From Thalassomonas sp. RHCl1 (GTDB lineage Bacteria; Pseudomonadota; Gammaproteobacteria; Enterobacterales; Alteromonadaceae): 64,000 nt of DNA. The notes beneath the pieces were generated by a model that was not told the origin of the DNA, searched no databases, and saw nothing but the letters and a program-made list of their open reading frames with translations. The position numbers were made by a program, and so were the translations under genes. Location: assembly GCF_947387555.1 (NCBI RefSeq), contig NZ_CANDNZ010000009.1, positions 186,001 to 250,000 of the forward strand, written 5' to 3'. Shown here one piece after another: positions 36,935-43,845 of this stretch (position 1 is the first letter of the stretch; each line of letters starts with the position of its first letter).

Positions 36935-37723
36935 TTACAAGCATGCAGTACGGCCGCCGTCTACCGGCAGGTTAATGCCTGTGATGTATGCGGCGGCAGG
37001 GGAGGCCAAAAAGGCGGCTGCGGCGGCAAATTCTTCCGGACGGGCAAAGCGGCGCAACGGGATTTGGTTTTTCTCGTTTTCTGTTGCCTGCTCCAGTGAA
37101 ATATCCTGCTTTTTGGCCTTGCCGGCAATGATGGCATCAAGGCGCGCCGTTGCCGTGGCTCCCGGTAAAACATTGTTTACGGTAATGCCAAAGGGACCCA
37201 GTTCATTGGCCAGGGTTTTAGACCAGCTGGCGACTGCGCCCCGTATGGTGTTTGATACCCCAAGGCCAGGTATCGGCTGTTTAACTGAGGTCGAGATGAC
37301 ATTGATGATGCGGCCGTAACCTTTTTCTTTCATGCCCGGCATGAGTGCCTGTACCAGCTGATGGTTGCTGATCAGGTGCAGGTTAAAGGCTGCCAGGAAG
37401 GCATCGCTGTCTGCATTTGAGGCCGGACCCGGGGCCGGGCCGCCGGTATTGTTGATTAAGATCTCAAAAGCGCCGCTTTGTTCAATATGTCCCCGGATCG
37501 CCTGGGAAACTTGTTCCGGCTTGGAAAAGTCGGCCACCAGTACATGATGTACTTGCCCTTGTTCACGGTTAAGCTCTGCCGAGACTTGTTCCAGCGCCTG
37601 TTGATCCCGGGAAAACAAGGTAATGCTTGCCCCTAAATTGGCTAATTCAATTGCACAGGCTTTGCCTATGCCCTGACTGCTGCCACATACCAGGGCGCGT
37701 TTACCCGTTAAATTAATGTCCAT
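36935..37723 (-). CDS. SDR-fold protein with degenerate catalytic residues
   Basis: 262 residues. CGSSQGIG and NNTGGPAPG belong to the ketoacyl-reductase-like SDR group, but the YxxxK motif is replaced: GLGVSNTIRGAVASWSK has Asn and Arg where Tyr and Lys are expected. A subgroup of BKR-like SDRs is known to depart from the catalytic tetrad, so this may be native rather than damage. It precedes pldA with a 4-base gap, which suggests co-expression. Catalysis is uncertain. Confidence 0.8.
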   Translation of the reverse strand: MDINLTGKRALVCGSSQGIGKACAIELANLGASITLFSRDQQALEQVSAELNREQGQVHHVLVADFSKPEQVSQAIRGHIEQSGAFEILINNTGGPAPGPASNADSDAFLAAFNLHLISNHQLVQALMPGMKEKGYGRIINVISTSVKQPIPGLGVSNTIRGAVASWSKTLANELGPFGITVNNVLPGATATARLDAIIAGKAKKQDISLEQATENEKNQIPLRRFARPEEFAAAAAFLASPAAAYITGINLPVDGGRTACL

Positions 37724-37931
37724 CTGATCCCTTATTATTAGAATGAATTTTATGGTGATAAAACACCTGATCCGTTAGGAGATTTTTACCATATATTGTT
37801 GGCCAGTAAAAGCTGCTTGATAAAAAGGGAAAGTTTCATTTGTTTTTAATGGGGGATTTTTACCGTTAACTTTTGACATTTAACGGCAAACTTCGATAAT
37901 AACCGCCTTTTTAACCGGTAAGCAGAAGTAA

Positions 37932-38717
37932 ATGACAGTGTTGAATTCAAGCAAAGGTGTTTATGTCAGCGGGCAGGGACCGGCGGTGGTGTTATTGCAC
38001 AGTTCTTTAAGCAGCGCCCGCCAGTGGCAATATTTGGTCAATCTACTTAAATCCGACTTTACCGTGATTAATTTTGATATTTTAGGTTATGGTAAGGCGG
38101 AAAAAGTCCATGACGGCGATAACTATGACTTTAATGTTGAAACCGGCCGTATCAGGCAGGTGCTGCAGGAAACAATAGGTGAAGCGCCCTATCATCTGGT
38201 GGGTCATTCCTGTGGTGGCGCCATTGCCCTGAAACTGGCGGTTGAAGCGCCGGAGAAATTGTTATCCCTGGCGCTTTTCGAACCTGTTGCCTTTCATCTG
38301 TTGCCCAAGGGCAGTGCGCCTCGCCAACAGGCGGATGATTTTAAAACTCAGGTGTTTATCGAGGACACTTATCTGGCGGCGGAAATCTTTACCAATTTCT
38401 GGAATAAGCCCGGCTTTTTTAAGTCTTTGCCGAAAAAAATGCAGGACCTGATGGCCGCGGATATCGCGAAGGTGAACCTGGACTTTCAGGGGCTGATCAG
38501 TGAATCTTATAGCCTGACGGATTTGTCCGCCATTACCTGCCGGTCGCTGTTAATGCACGGCAGCGAGAGTCCTCAGCTGAGCCGGCACCTGAGCCAGATT
38601 ATCTCCGGGGCCTTGCCTCAGGTGAGCGAGCAGGCTTTTATCGCCGGGCATATGGCGCCGGTGAGTCACAGCGAGCAGATACATCCTGTGATTGCCGACT
38701 TTATCAGGGGCGGTTAA
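37932..38717 (+). CDS. Alpha/beta hydrolase
   Basis: 261 residues. VVLLHSSLSSARQW, VINFDILGYGKAEK, GHSCGGA (nucleophile Ser), LLMHGSESPQ and GHMAPVSHS (His) form a complete hydrolase set, resembling meta-cleavage-type or lipase-like enzymes. Substrate unknown. It is divergent from the SDR/pldA operon across 208 bases. Confidence 0.88.
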   Translation: MTVLNSSKGVYVSGQGPAVVLLHSSLSSARQWQYLVNLLKSDFTVINFDILGYGKAEKVHDGDNYDFNVETGRIRQVLQETIGEAPYHLVGHSCGGAIALKLAVEAPEKLLSLALFEPVAFHLLPKGSAPRQQADDFKTQVFIEDTYLAAEIFTNFWNKPGFFKSLPKKMQDLMAADIAKVNLDFQGLISESYSLTDLSAITCRSLLMHGSESPQLSRHLSQIISGALPQVSEQAFIAGHMAPVSHSEQIHPVIADFIRGG

Positions 38718-38792
38718 TCGGTGCTGGTTAGTTGCTATGCTATCGGCAATGTTATCTTTTTTGTAAGTCATTTCGGCTTGTCTTTATTTAAT

Positions 38793-38806
38793 TTGATTTA
38801 AATCAA
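38793..38806. promoter_or_regulatory. Perfect FNR-type box
   Basis: TTGAT, TTAA, ATCAA: exact match to the FNR consensus TTGAT-N4-ATCAA, centred about 150 bases before the small exported peptide gene. Confidence 0.6.
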
Positions 38807-38816
38807 GTTTTTATTA

Positions 38817-38843
38817 CAAATGTAAACAACCTGTTTACATTTG
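38817..38843. promoter_or_regulatory. Perfect 12-bp inverted repeat
   Basis: CAAATGTAAACA (38817-38828) and TGTTTACATTTG (38832-38843) are exact reverse complements separated by ACC. The symmetry suggests an operator for a dimeric regulator, just downstream of the FNR-type box and before the exported peptide gene. No T-run follows, so a terminator for the hydrolase gene is less likely. Confidence 0.6.
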
Positions 38844-38949
38844 GAGGGAAATAAATACCATAGCGCACGGTGCAATACGGATGAGGCACTTGTGCTGTTT
38901 TGTATTTCTCCCACCAATTGATTAAAACGCTTATATAAGGACAATAAAG

Positions 38950-39171
38950 ATGAAATTAGTTAAAGCTTCTCTAATGACAGCAGCCATGATGTTAGCTGGC
39001 GGTACTATTGGCGCGGCCACTGCAGATGCCGCACCGGCCTACTGGTATGTCTATGCCAGTAAAGTTAATGGTTATAGAATTTGTGCCCAATACAGCCCGG
39101 GTTCCGGCTGGTACAAAGCCAGTTCAACTGCCTATACCACTTTAGGTGCTTGTAACTACTACGGCAGATAA
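38950..39171 (+). CDS. Small exported peptide of unknown function
   Basis: 73 residues with AAGGACAATAAAG before the ATG. A signal peptide (LMTAAMMLAGGTIGAATADA) ends near AADA-AP, leaving about 46 residues rich in Tyr, Ser, Gly and Ala (YWYVYASKVNGYRICAQY, SGWYKASSTAY) with two Cys that could form a disulfide. No family recognised. It has its own promoter region with an FNR-type box and a large inverted repeat, and a strong terminator, so it is probably a discrete regulated unit. Confidence 0.75.
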   Translation: MKLVKASLMTAAMMLAGGTIGAATADAAPAYWYVYASKVNGYRICAQYSPGSGWYKASSTAYTTLGACNYYGR

Positions 39172-39213
39172 TGAATGTAGGGAAAAGAGTTTCCCTTAAT
39201 ATTTGCTATGGAG

Positions 39214-39247
39214 AATCCGGGACCTGCTGAAGGTGCCGGATTTTTTT
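39214..39247 (+). terminator. Terminator after the exported peptide gene
   Basis: AATCCGG (39214-39220) and ACCT (39222-39225) pair with AGGT (39231-39234) and CCGGATT (39236-39242), with a G-G mismatch, then a T-run. Confidence 0.85.
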
Positions 39248-39258
39248 GTTTATGGGCT

Positions 39259-39411
39259 GGATATTGCTGTTCTATGACATCCATGTCATCACAGCATACC
39301 ATTCATCCTGAATATTGCTGTTCTATGACATCCATGTCACCACAGCATACCATTCATCCTGAATATTGCTGTTCTATGACATCCATGTCATCACAGCATA
39401 CCATTCATCCT
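39259..39411. repeat. Three tandem 51-bp repeats with internal dyad
   Basis: Three units begin at 39259, 39310 and 39361. They are nearly identical: the differences seen are the second base of unit 1 and a T/C in the second unit. Each holds ATGACAT, CC, ATGTCAT (changed to ATGTCAC in unit 2) flanked by TGCTGT and ACAGCA, which can fold into a hairpin. The unit is a multiple of three, but the plus-strand frame runs through the preceding terminator, so coding is doubtful. Confidence 0.85.
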
Positions 39412-39417
39412 GAATAT

Positions 39418-39440
39418 AAAAAGCCCGGCATAAGCCGGGC
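39418..39440 (-). terminator. Terminator of hsp20 copy 1
   Basis: GCCCGGC (39423-39429) and GCCGGGC (39434-39440); on the minus strand five T's follow. Confidence 0.85.
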
Positions 39441-39494
39441 AAAATAAAATCATAAAAAAATATAGTAAGGAAAACTAAGTTGGGAAACCGGATT

Positions 39495-39968
39495 TTATTC
39501 CTCTGAGAGTTTTTCGGCTTTGGCCGTTAATAAACTCTTGCCGTTAATGGCAATCTTTCTCGGCTTTAATGCCTCAGGAATTTCTCTTTCCAAATCTATA
39601 TGTAATAAACCGTTTTCGATAAAGGCGCCGATGACTTTTACATGGTCACCAAGCTGGAATTTTCGTTCAAAGTTACGGTCGGCGATACCCTGGTACAGGA
39701 ATTTACGCTCAGCCTGCTCGGTTTTGCTTGCCCCTTTGGTTCCGGTGACGATTAAAGTGTTTTGCCGGGATTCGATATCCAGCTCTTCTTCGGCGAAACC
39801 GGCAACGGCCATGGTGATACGGTATTGGTCGTCAGCGAGTAATTCAACATTATATGGAGGATAACCGGATTGTTTTTCGGTTCTGGAAGCTTTGTCGATT
39901 AAACTGGCTAAGTGATCGAAACCAATGAATGAACGGTAAAGTGGGCTGAAATCTTGTGGTGTACGCAT
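39495..39968 (-). CDS. Small heat-shock protein Hsp20/IbpA-like, copy 1
   Basis: 157 residues. The N-terminal arm [19 protein letters not shown] is IbpA-like, the alpha-crystallin domain includes [18 protein letters not shown] and [13 protein letters not shown], and the C-terminal PRKIAING carries the I-x-I-type anchor. It binds aggregating proteins during heat stress as an ATP-independent holdase. A sigma-32 promoter (40162-40189), a leader of about 190 bases and a ROSE-like hairpin over the ribosome site precede it. It is closely related to copy 2 at 41438-41926. Confidence 0.95.
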   Translation of the reverse strand: MRTPQDFSPLYRSFIGFDHLASLIDKASRTEKQSGYPPYNVELLADDQYRITMAVAGFAEEELDIESRQNTLIVTGTKGASKTEQAERKFLYQGIADRNFERKFQLGDHVKVIGAFIENGLLHIDLEREIPEALKPRKIAINGKSLLTAKAEKLSEE

Positions 39969-39973
39969 AATTC

Positions 39974-39999
39974 ATATCCTATTAATAAGTTAGCAATAT
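39974..39999 (-). promoter_or_regulatory. ROSE-like RNA thermometer hairpin of hsp20 copy 1
   Basis: On the minus strand ATATTGCT (39999-39992) can pair with AGGATAT (39980-39974), leaving the G of the UUGCU motif bulged, a U-G pair next to it, and an 11-base loop. This is the ROSE anti-ribosome-site geometry. AGGA lies 8 bases before the ATG at 39968. Confidence 0.7.
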
Positions 40000-40161
40000 G
40001 TTAGTTTCCAATAAGCAGATGGGGTCGCAGTCAACTAGCGGGTTATTGCCAACTCAGGTTGCGAAATTACCGGCTAAAGCGACTTACGGCTTTTGGATAA
40101 AGGTGCCTTTCACTCGGAACAGGCGGTTAATTGAGTCCCTTTACGGCGACTACATTTAACT

Positions 40162-40189
40162 AGATGGGACCGATAGCACCTTTTTCAAG
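40162..40189 (-). promoter_or_regulatory. Sigma-32 promoter of hsp20 copy 1
   Basis: On the minus strand CTTGAAA (40189-40183), 14 bases, CCCATCT (40168-40162), matching the RpoH consensus CTTGAAA-N11-16-CCCCATNT. It lies about 190 bases before the start codon. Confidence 0.8.
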
Positions 40190-40328
40190 AAGAAAATGAA
40201 AAAAATTTTGATGTTTTTATTGCTCTTTTAGTTAAGGGGTTGAATTTTCTCTTGTTTTTAAGGGGGGGAAAAGCATTGCGATTTATTTGCTAAAATAAAA
40301 ACAGCATAGAGTACCTGGTCACTACAAG

Positions 40329-40826
40329 ATGAAAGTCCTATTTTTACTCTTTTTTTTGATAAGCGGTTATTGTCTTGCTTTATCCCCCAAGGAGCTTAGC
40401 TGCTTTCAGGGCCATGACTGTTTTAACCGGCAGGTGACTTTTCTTGCCCAGGTGGAAGATGAAATCTATCAGTCGTTGAATAAACAGTTATTTCCTGATC
40501 TTTTCCGTTATGACGCTACTGCCGTTTCTTTTTGTGATCAGGAAAACAAGCATTGTATTAAACCGGCGATTTTTCTCTATCAGCAGTTGGATACCGGAGA
40601 AAAATTTTTGATTAGCGGTGACTTTAATGCTGAGGGACGCCAGACCCTCTATGTGTTAAATCCACAATGGCAAAAAGAGCGGCTCTATCATGTAACCGGC
40701 GCTTTTTTTGCCGGTTACCGGTTGACGGATGCCGGTATGCAAATGCGCTATTTACGTTGCTCCAGGCACGCCTGCCGGGAAAAAATGAAAAAGATAGCGA
40801 TGAAAGCCGTCAGTCATGAATACTGA
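40329..40826 (+). CDS. Hypothetical exported protein
   Basis: 165 residues with a signal peptide (LFLLFFLISGYCLA). The mature part has six Cys (LSCFQGHDCF, VSFCDQENKHC, LRCSRHAC), suggesting disulfides, and a beta-rich middle (KFLISGDFNAEGRQTLYVLN). No family recognised. It lies between the duplicated hsp20 genes, and its stop overlaps the start of the next gene by 11 bases, so the two are coupled. Confidence 0.65.
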   Translation: MKVLFLLFFLISGYCLALSPKELSCFQGHDCFNRQVTFLAQVEDEIYQSLNKQLFPDLFRYDATAVSFCDQENKHCIKPAIFLYQQLDTGEKFLISGDFNAEGRQTLYVLNPQWQKERLYHVTGAFFAGYRLTDAGMQMRYLRCSRHACREKMKKIAMKAVSHEY

Positions 40827-41271
40827 AACCTGTACCTTGTCGGTAGCGCAACTAAAGCAACTTATTGACTTGTTATGCAAAGAAAAAATTACCTGGGAAA
40901 TACGTCACGGCCAATATGATGTCAGCGAGTCCGTGATGGCAATAAATGCTTTTCAATCGGTATGCCATGCTATTGATGCAGCGGATATCGACACCTATAT
41001 GCAGCAGCTCAGGGAGCAGGTTGCTGCGCACCAGTATAATCTTAGCCCTGAAATGGCCGGCAGTTATAGCGGCGGCAGGGGAACCTGGGGCAGCTGCTTG
41101 TCATCGGTGGAATCTTTGCTCAATGAAAAGCTGAGTTTCCAGCGGTTAAAATGGCGCTTGAGACGGGATATTGTCCTGATAAAAACCGGGGTGTTTGGTA
41201 TATGGAGCAATTGGCGCTTGTGGCTGGTGATCAGTTGCTTACTCACCCTGGCCTGGCTGGCTATTGTTTAA
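40816..41271 (+). CDS. Hypothetical tail-anchored protein
   Basis: 151 residues, starting within the previous gene's last codons. A mostly helical, soluble region (TLSVAQLKQLIDLLCKEK) leads to a C-terminal membrane segment (WRLWLVISCLLTLAWLAIV), the layout of a tail-anchored protein with the bulk in the cytoplasm. No family recognised. Its partner upstream is exported. Confidence 0.6.
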   Translation: MNTETCTLSVAQLKQLIDLLCKEKITWEIRHGQYDVSESVMAINAFQSVCHAIDAADIDTYMQQLREQVAAHQYNLSPEMAGSYSGGRGTWGSCLSSVESLLNEKLSFQRLKWRLRRDIVLIKTGVFGIWSNWRLWLVISCLLTLAWLAIV

Positions 41272-41355
41272 GGAGCAAATTTATACGTCAAGGCCTGGTG
41301 AGCAGAGCATTTTTCGCCCGGGAATATAAGCGATGAGGTTTTTAGCCATGGCTAT

Positions 41356-41379
41356 AAAAAAGCCCGGCGATTGCCGGGC
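41356..41379 (-). terminator. Terminator of hsp20 copy 2
   Basis: GCCCGGC (41362-41368) and GCCGGGC (41373-41379), then a T-run on the minus strand; a close copy of the element at 39418-39440. Confidence 0.85.
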
Positions 41380-41437
41380 AAAATAAAACCATAAAACTAT
41401 AGAAAGGAAAACTTAGTTGGGAAACCGGGTGTTAGCC

Positions 41438-41926
41438 TTAAGCAAGCTTATCGGCTTTGGCATTTAAGATACTTTTGCCGTTAATGGCAATTTTTCTTGG
41501 CTTTAACGCCTCGGGAATTTCTCTTTCTAAATCTATATGTAATAAGCCGTGTTCGATAAAGGCGCCGACAACTTTGACATGGTCGCCGAGCTGGAATTTA
41601 CGCTCAAAGTTACGGTCGGCAATTCCCTGATGCAAAAACTTGCGCTCTGCCTTAGTTTTCTCTGCGGCATGACTTTTATTAGTCGTTGCGCTTTTGGTGC
41701 CGCTGACAACTAAGGTGTTTTGTTTGGACTCTATATCAAGTTCATCTTCGGCGAAACCGGCAACCGCCATGGTAATACGGTATTGATCATCCGTCAGAGA
41801 TTCAATGTTATACGGGGGATAACTGGGTTGCTTTTCGGTTTTGGCTGCTTTGTCGATTAAATTGGCTAAGTGATCGAAACCGATGAATGAACGATAAAGT
41901 GGGCTGAAATCTTGTGCTGTACGCAT
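41438..41926 (-). CDS. Small heat-shock protein Hsp20/IbpA-like, copy 2
   Basis: 162 residues, very similar to copy 1 ([50 protein letters not shown]). A five-residue net insertion in the middle (KSATTNKSHAAEKTKAE against [10 protein letters not shown]) and a different extreme C-terminus separate them. The leader, ROSE-like hairpin, sigma-32 promoter and terminator are also duplicated. The duplication thus covers the whole transcription unit. Confidence 0.95.
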   Translation of the reverse strand: MRTAQDFSPLYRSFIGFDHLANLIDKAAKTEKQPSYPPYNIESLTDDQYRITMAVAGFAEDELDIESKQNTLVVSGTKSATTNKSHAAEKTKAERKFLHQGIADRNFERKFQLGDHVKVVGAFIEHGLLHIDLEREIPEALKPRKIAINGKSILNAKADKLA

Positions 41927-41931
41927 AATTC

Positions 41932-41957
41932 ATATCCTATTAATAAGTTAGCAATAT
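41932..41957 (-). promoter_or_regulatory. ROSE-like RNA thermometer hairpin of hsp20 copy 2
   Basis: The same pairing as at 39974-39999: ATATTGCT (41957-41950) with AGGATAT (41938-41932), G bulged, 11-base loop, immediately before the ATG at 41926. Confidence 0.7.
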
Positions 41958-42117
41958 GTTAGTGTCCAATAAGCAGATCGGTGCGCGGTTAACTAGCGGG
42001 TGATTTCCAACTCAGGTTGCGAAATTACCGGCTAAAGCGACTTACGGCTTTTGGATAAAAGTGCCTTTCACTCGGAACAGGCGGCTAATGAGTCCCTTTA
42101 CGGCGACTACAATAACT

Positions 42118-42145
42118 AGATGGGATCGTCTGGTTATTTTTCAAG
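42118..42145 (-). promoter_or_regulatory. Sigma-32 promoter of hsp20 copy 2
   Basis: Minus strand CTTGAAA (42145-42139), 14 bases, CCCATCT (42124-42118). The spacer differs in sequence from copy 1 while both boxes and the spacing are kept. Confidence 0.8.
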
Positions 42146-42273
42146 AAAATATTTGAAAAAAAACTTCAGTTTTTATTTTGTCTTGGTTTAACTTTTTGAA
42201 TTTATACGTAAAATTAATTTGTGTAAAATGAAAATAAAAACGGTATTAAGGAAACTTATTTGAGGAGGCTAAG

Positions 42274-42888
42274 GTGGTAAAACAACAAGACGTTGATGAA
42301 GTACTCGATTTTTGGTTTGGTGAGATAACCAATGAGCTTTGCGATGAACAACATCAGGCATTTTGGTACCAGGGCAGTGAAGCGCTGGATAATGAAGTTA
42401 AAATGAAGTTTTTCGACTTATATCAACAAGCCCTTGCCGGGCAATTGAGCCATTGGCAACAAGAAGCTAGGGGCAGTCTGGCGCTGGTGATCTTGTTGGA
42501 TCAGCTACCGCGCAACATGTTTCGCGGCACCGCCCGGGCATTTGCCAGTGATGAGCTGGCTTTGCAAGTGTGTAAAGCGGGCATAAAATCGGGTTTAGAT
42601 CGGCAATTATCCCTGAGCGAGCGGATTTTTTATTATCATCCGTATCAGCACAGTGAGTCGCTGACGGAGCAGCAAACCAGTGTTGAAATCTTTATCGCTA
42701 TGTTGGAGCAATATCCGCAATTGGTTCATGTGAAGGTGATTGAAAACAGCATTCATTGGGCAAAAGAGCATCTGGCGATCATCAGGCAATTCGGGCGTTT
42801 CCCCCATAGAAATAAGGCATTGGTCAGAGAGTCGACGGCGCAGGAGCTGGAATACTTAGAGTCCGGGTTTAAATTCGGCCAGGGTTAG
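42274..42888 (+). CDS. DUF924 family protein
   Basis: 204 residues from a GTG preceded by GAGGAGG. DEVLDFWFGEI, then LALVILLDQLPRNMFRGTARAFA and FYYHPYQHSESL are diagnostic of DUF924, a helical family of unknown function. Convergent with tpx across a strong terminator. Confidence 0.9.
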   Translation: MVKQQDVDEVLDFWFGEITNELCDEQHQAFWYQGSEALDNEVKMKFFDLYQQALAGQLSHWQQEARGSLALVILLDQLPRNMFRGTARAFASDELALQVCKAGIKSGLDRQLSLSERIFYYHPYQHSESLTEQQTSVEIFIAMLEQYPQLVHVKVIENSIHWAKEHLAIIRQFGRFPHRNKALVRESTAQELEYLESGFKFGQG

Positions 42889-42926
42889 GGGTGAATAACG
42901 GTGAGCAGGATTTAGTGGGACAAAGC

Positions 42927-42960
42927 GGCAAAATCGGCACCTGCCGATTTTGCCTTATTT
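42927..42960. terminator. Bidirectional terminator between DUF924 and tpx
   Basis: GGCAAAATCGGCA (42927-42939) and TGCCGATTTTGCC (42942-42954) form a perfect 13-bp stem with a 2-base spacer between convergent genes, followed by TTATTT. Confidence 0.85.
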
Positions 42961-42971
42961 CACCTAAGTGA

Positions 42972-43670
42972 TTATTGCTTTTTAATCTCGTTTTTACCTT
43001 TTGCTGCCTGCTCAGCGGCAGCTTCTTCGGGCAGGGCTTCGGTTGCCAATATCTCGGTTAATTCTCGCGGATGCAGGGCTTTTAAGGTGCTCAGCGCCGT
43101 CTCGTAATCCGGATGCTCGGAAATATTGGCCACCAGCTCTTTGTAGGCGATGATGCCTTGCTGGTCGATAATAAATATCGCCCGGGTCAACAAGCCCATG
43201 TCTTTGATTAATAAGCCGTACTTGCTGCCCAATTCGCGCCATACCGCATCAGATAAGACTTTCACTTTATCGATATTTTCGTTTTTGCAAAAGCGCTTCT
43301 GGGCAAAGGGTAAGTCGTTGCTGACGGTCAATATGGTGACATTTTCCGGCAGGTTGGCAACTTCTTCATTAAAGCGTTTGGTTTGCAGCGAACAGACGCC
43401 GGTGTCTAAGCTGGGCACTACAGAGATCAGCACGGTTTTGTTGACAAAATCGCTGAGTTTTACCGGGGCGAAATGCTCATTGACTACCTTAAAATCCGGG
43501 GCGGCTTCGCCAACGGCGACCTGGGTGCCGAGCAAAGTGACAAATTTATTACCGGCTTTGACTAAATTATTGCTTTGCGGCAGTTGATCCTGCTGTAAAT
43601 TTTCGGCATTTGCCGTTAAGATGCAGGCACAGTTCAAGGTGACTAATGTTAATAAAGTCAGTAGTTTCAT
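42972..43670 (-). CDS. tpx: Thiol peroxidase (Tpx) with signal peptide
   Basis: 232 residues from the ATG at 43670. A signal peptide (LTLLTLVTLNCACILTANA) precedes a complete Tpx domain: NKFVTLLGTQVAVG, peroxidatic Cys in PSLDTGVCSLQTKRF, resolving Cys in QKRFCKNENI. A C-terminal tail rich in Glu, Ala and Lys follows. Tpx of E. coli is 168 residues and has no cleaved signal, so export to the periplasm is a variant feature. The longer frame to 43751 has no support. Confidence 0.88.
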   Translation of the reverse strand: MKLLTLLTLVTLNCACILTANAENLQQDQLPQSNNLVKAGNKFVTLLGTQVAVGEAAPDFKVVNEHFAPVKLSDFVNKTVLISVVPSLDTGVCSLQTKRFNEEVANLPENVTILTVSNDLPFAQKRFCKNENIDKVKVLSDAVWRELGSKYGLLIKDMGLLTRAIFIIDQQGIIAYKELVANISEHPDYETALSTLKALHPRELTEILATEALPEEAAAEQAAKGKNEIKKQ

Positions 43671-43845
43671 AAAAAATAAAGGCTGATTATTGATAGAAAG
43701 CCAATAGCTTAACGTTGCCGATGGCAAATAGCCATAAAATAGTGCAATCATTTGTAATTTTATCTATGTTTAGGTAGGAGTCTTTAAACAATAAAAATCA
43801 GCGTTTTTCGCTCGTTTCTTCGTTAAATTAGGAATCAATCTCGAT

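Noticed and set aside
39259-39411. Possible CRISPR array
   Set aside because: Units are directly adjacent with no variable spacers and only three copies; no cas genes nearby.
39208-39447. 79-residue plus-strand frame encoding the 51-bp repeats as 17-residue units
   Set aside because: It starts inside the terminator of the preceding gene and has no ribosome site; composition is driven by the DNA repeat.
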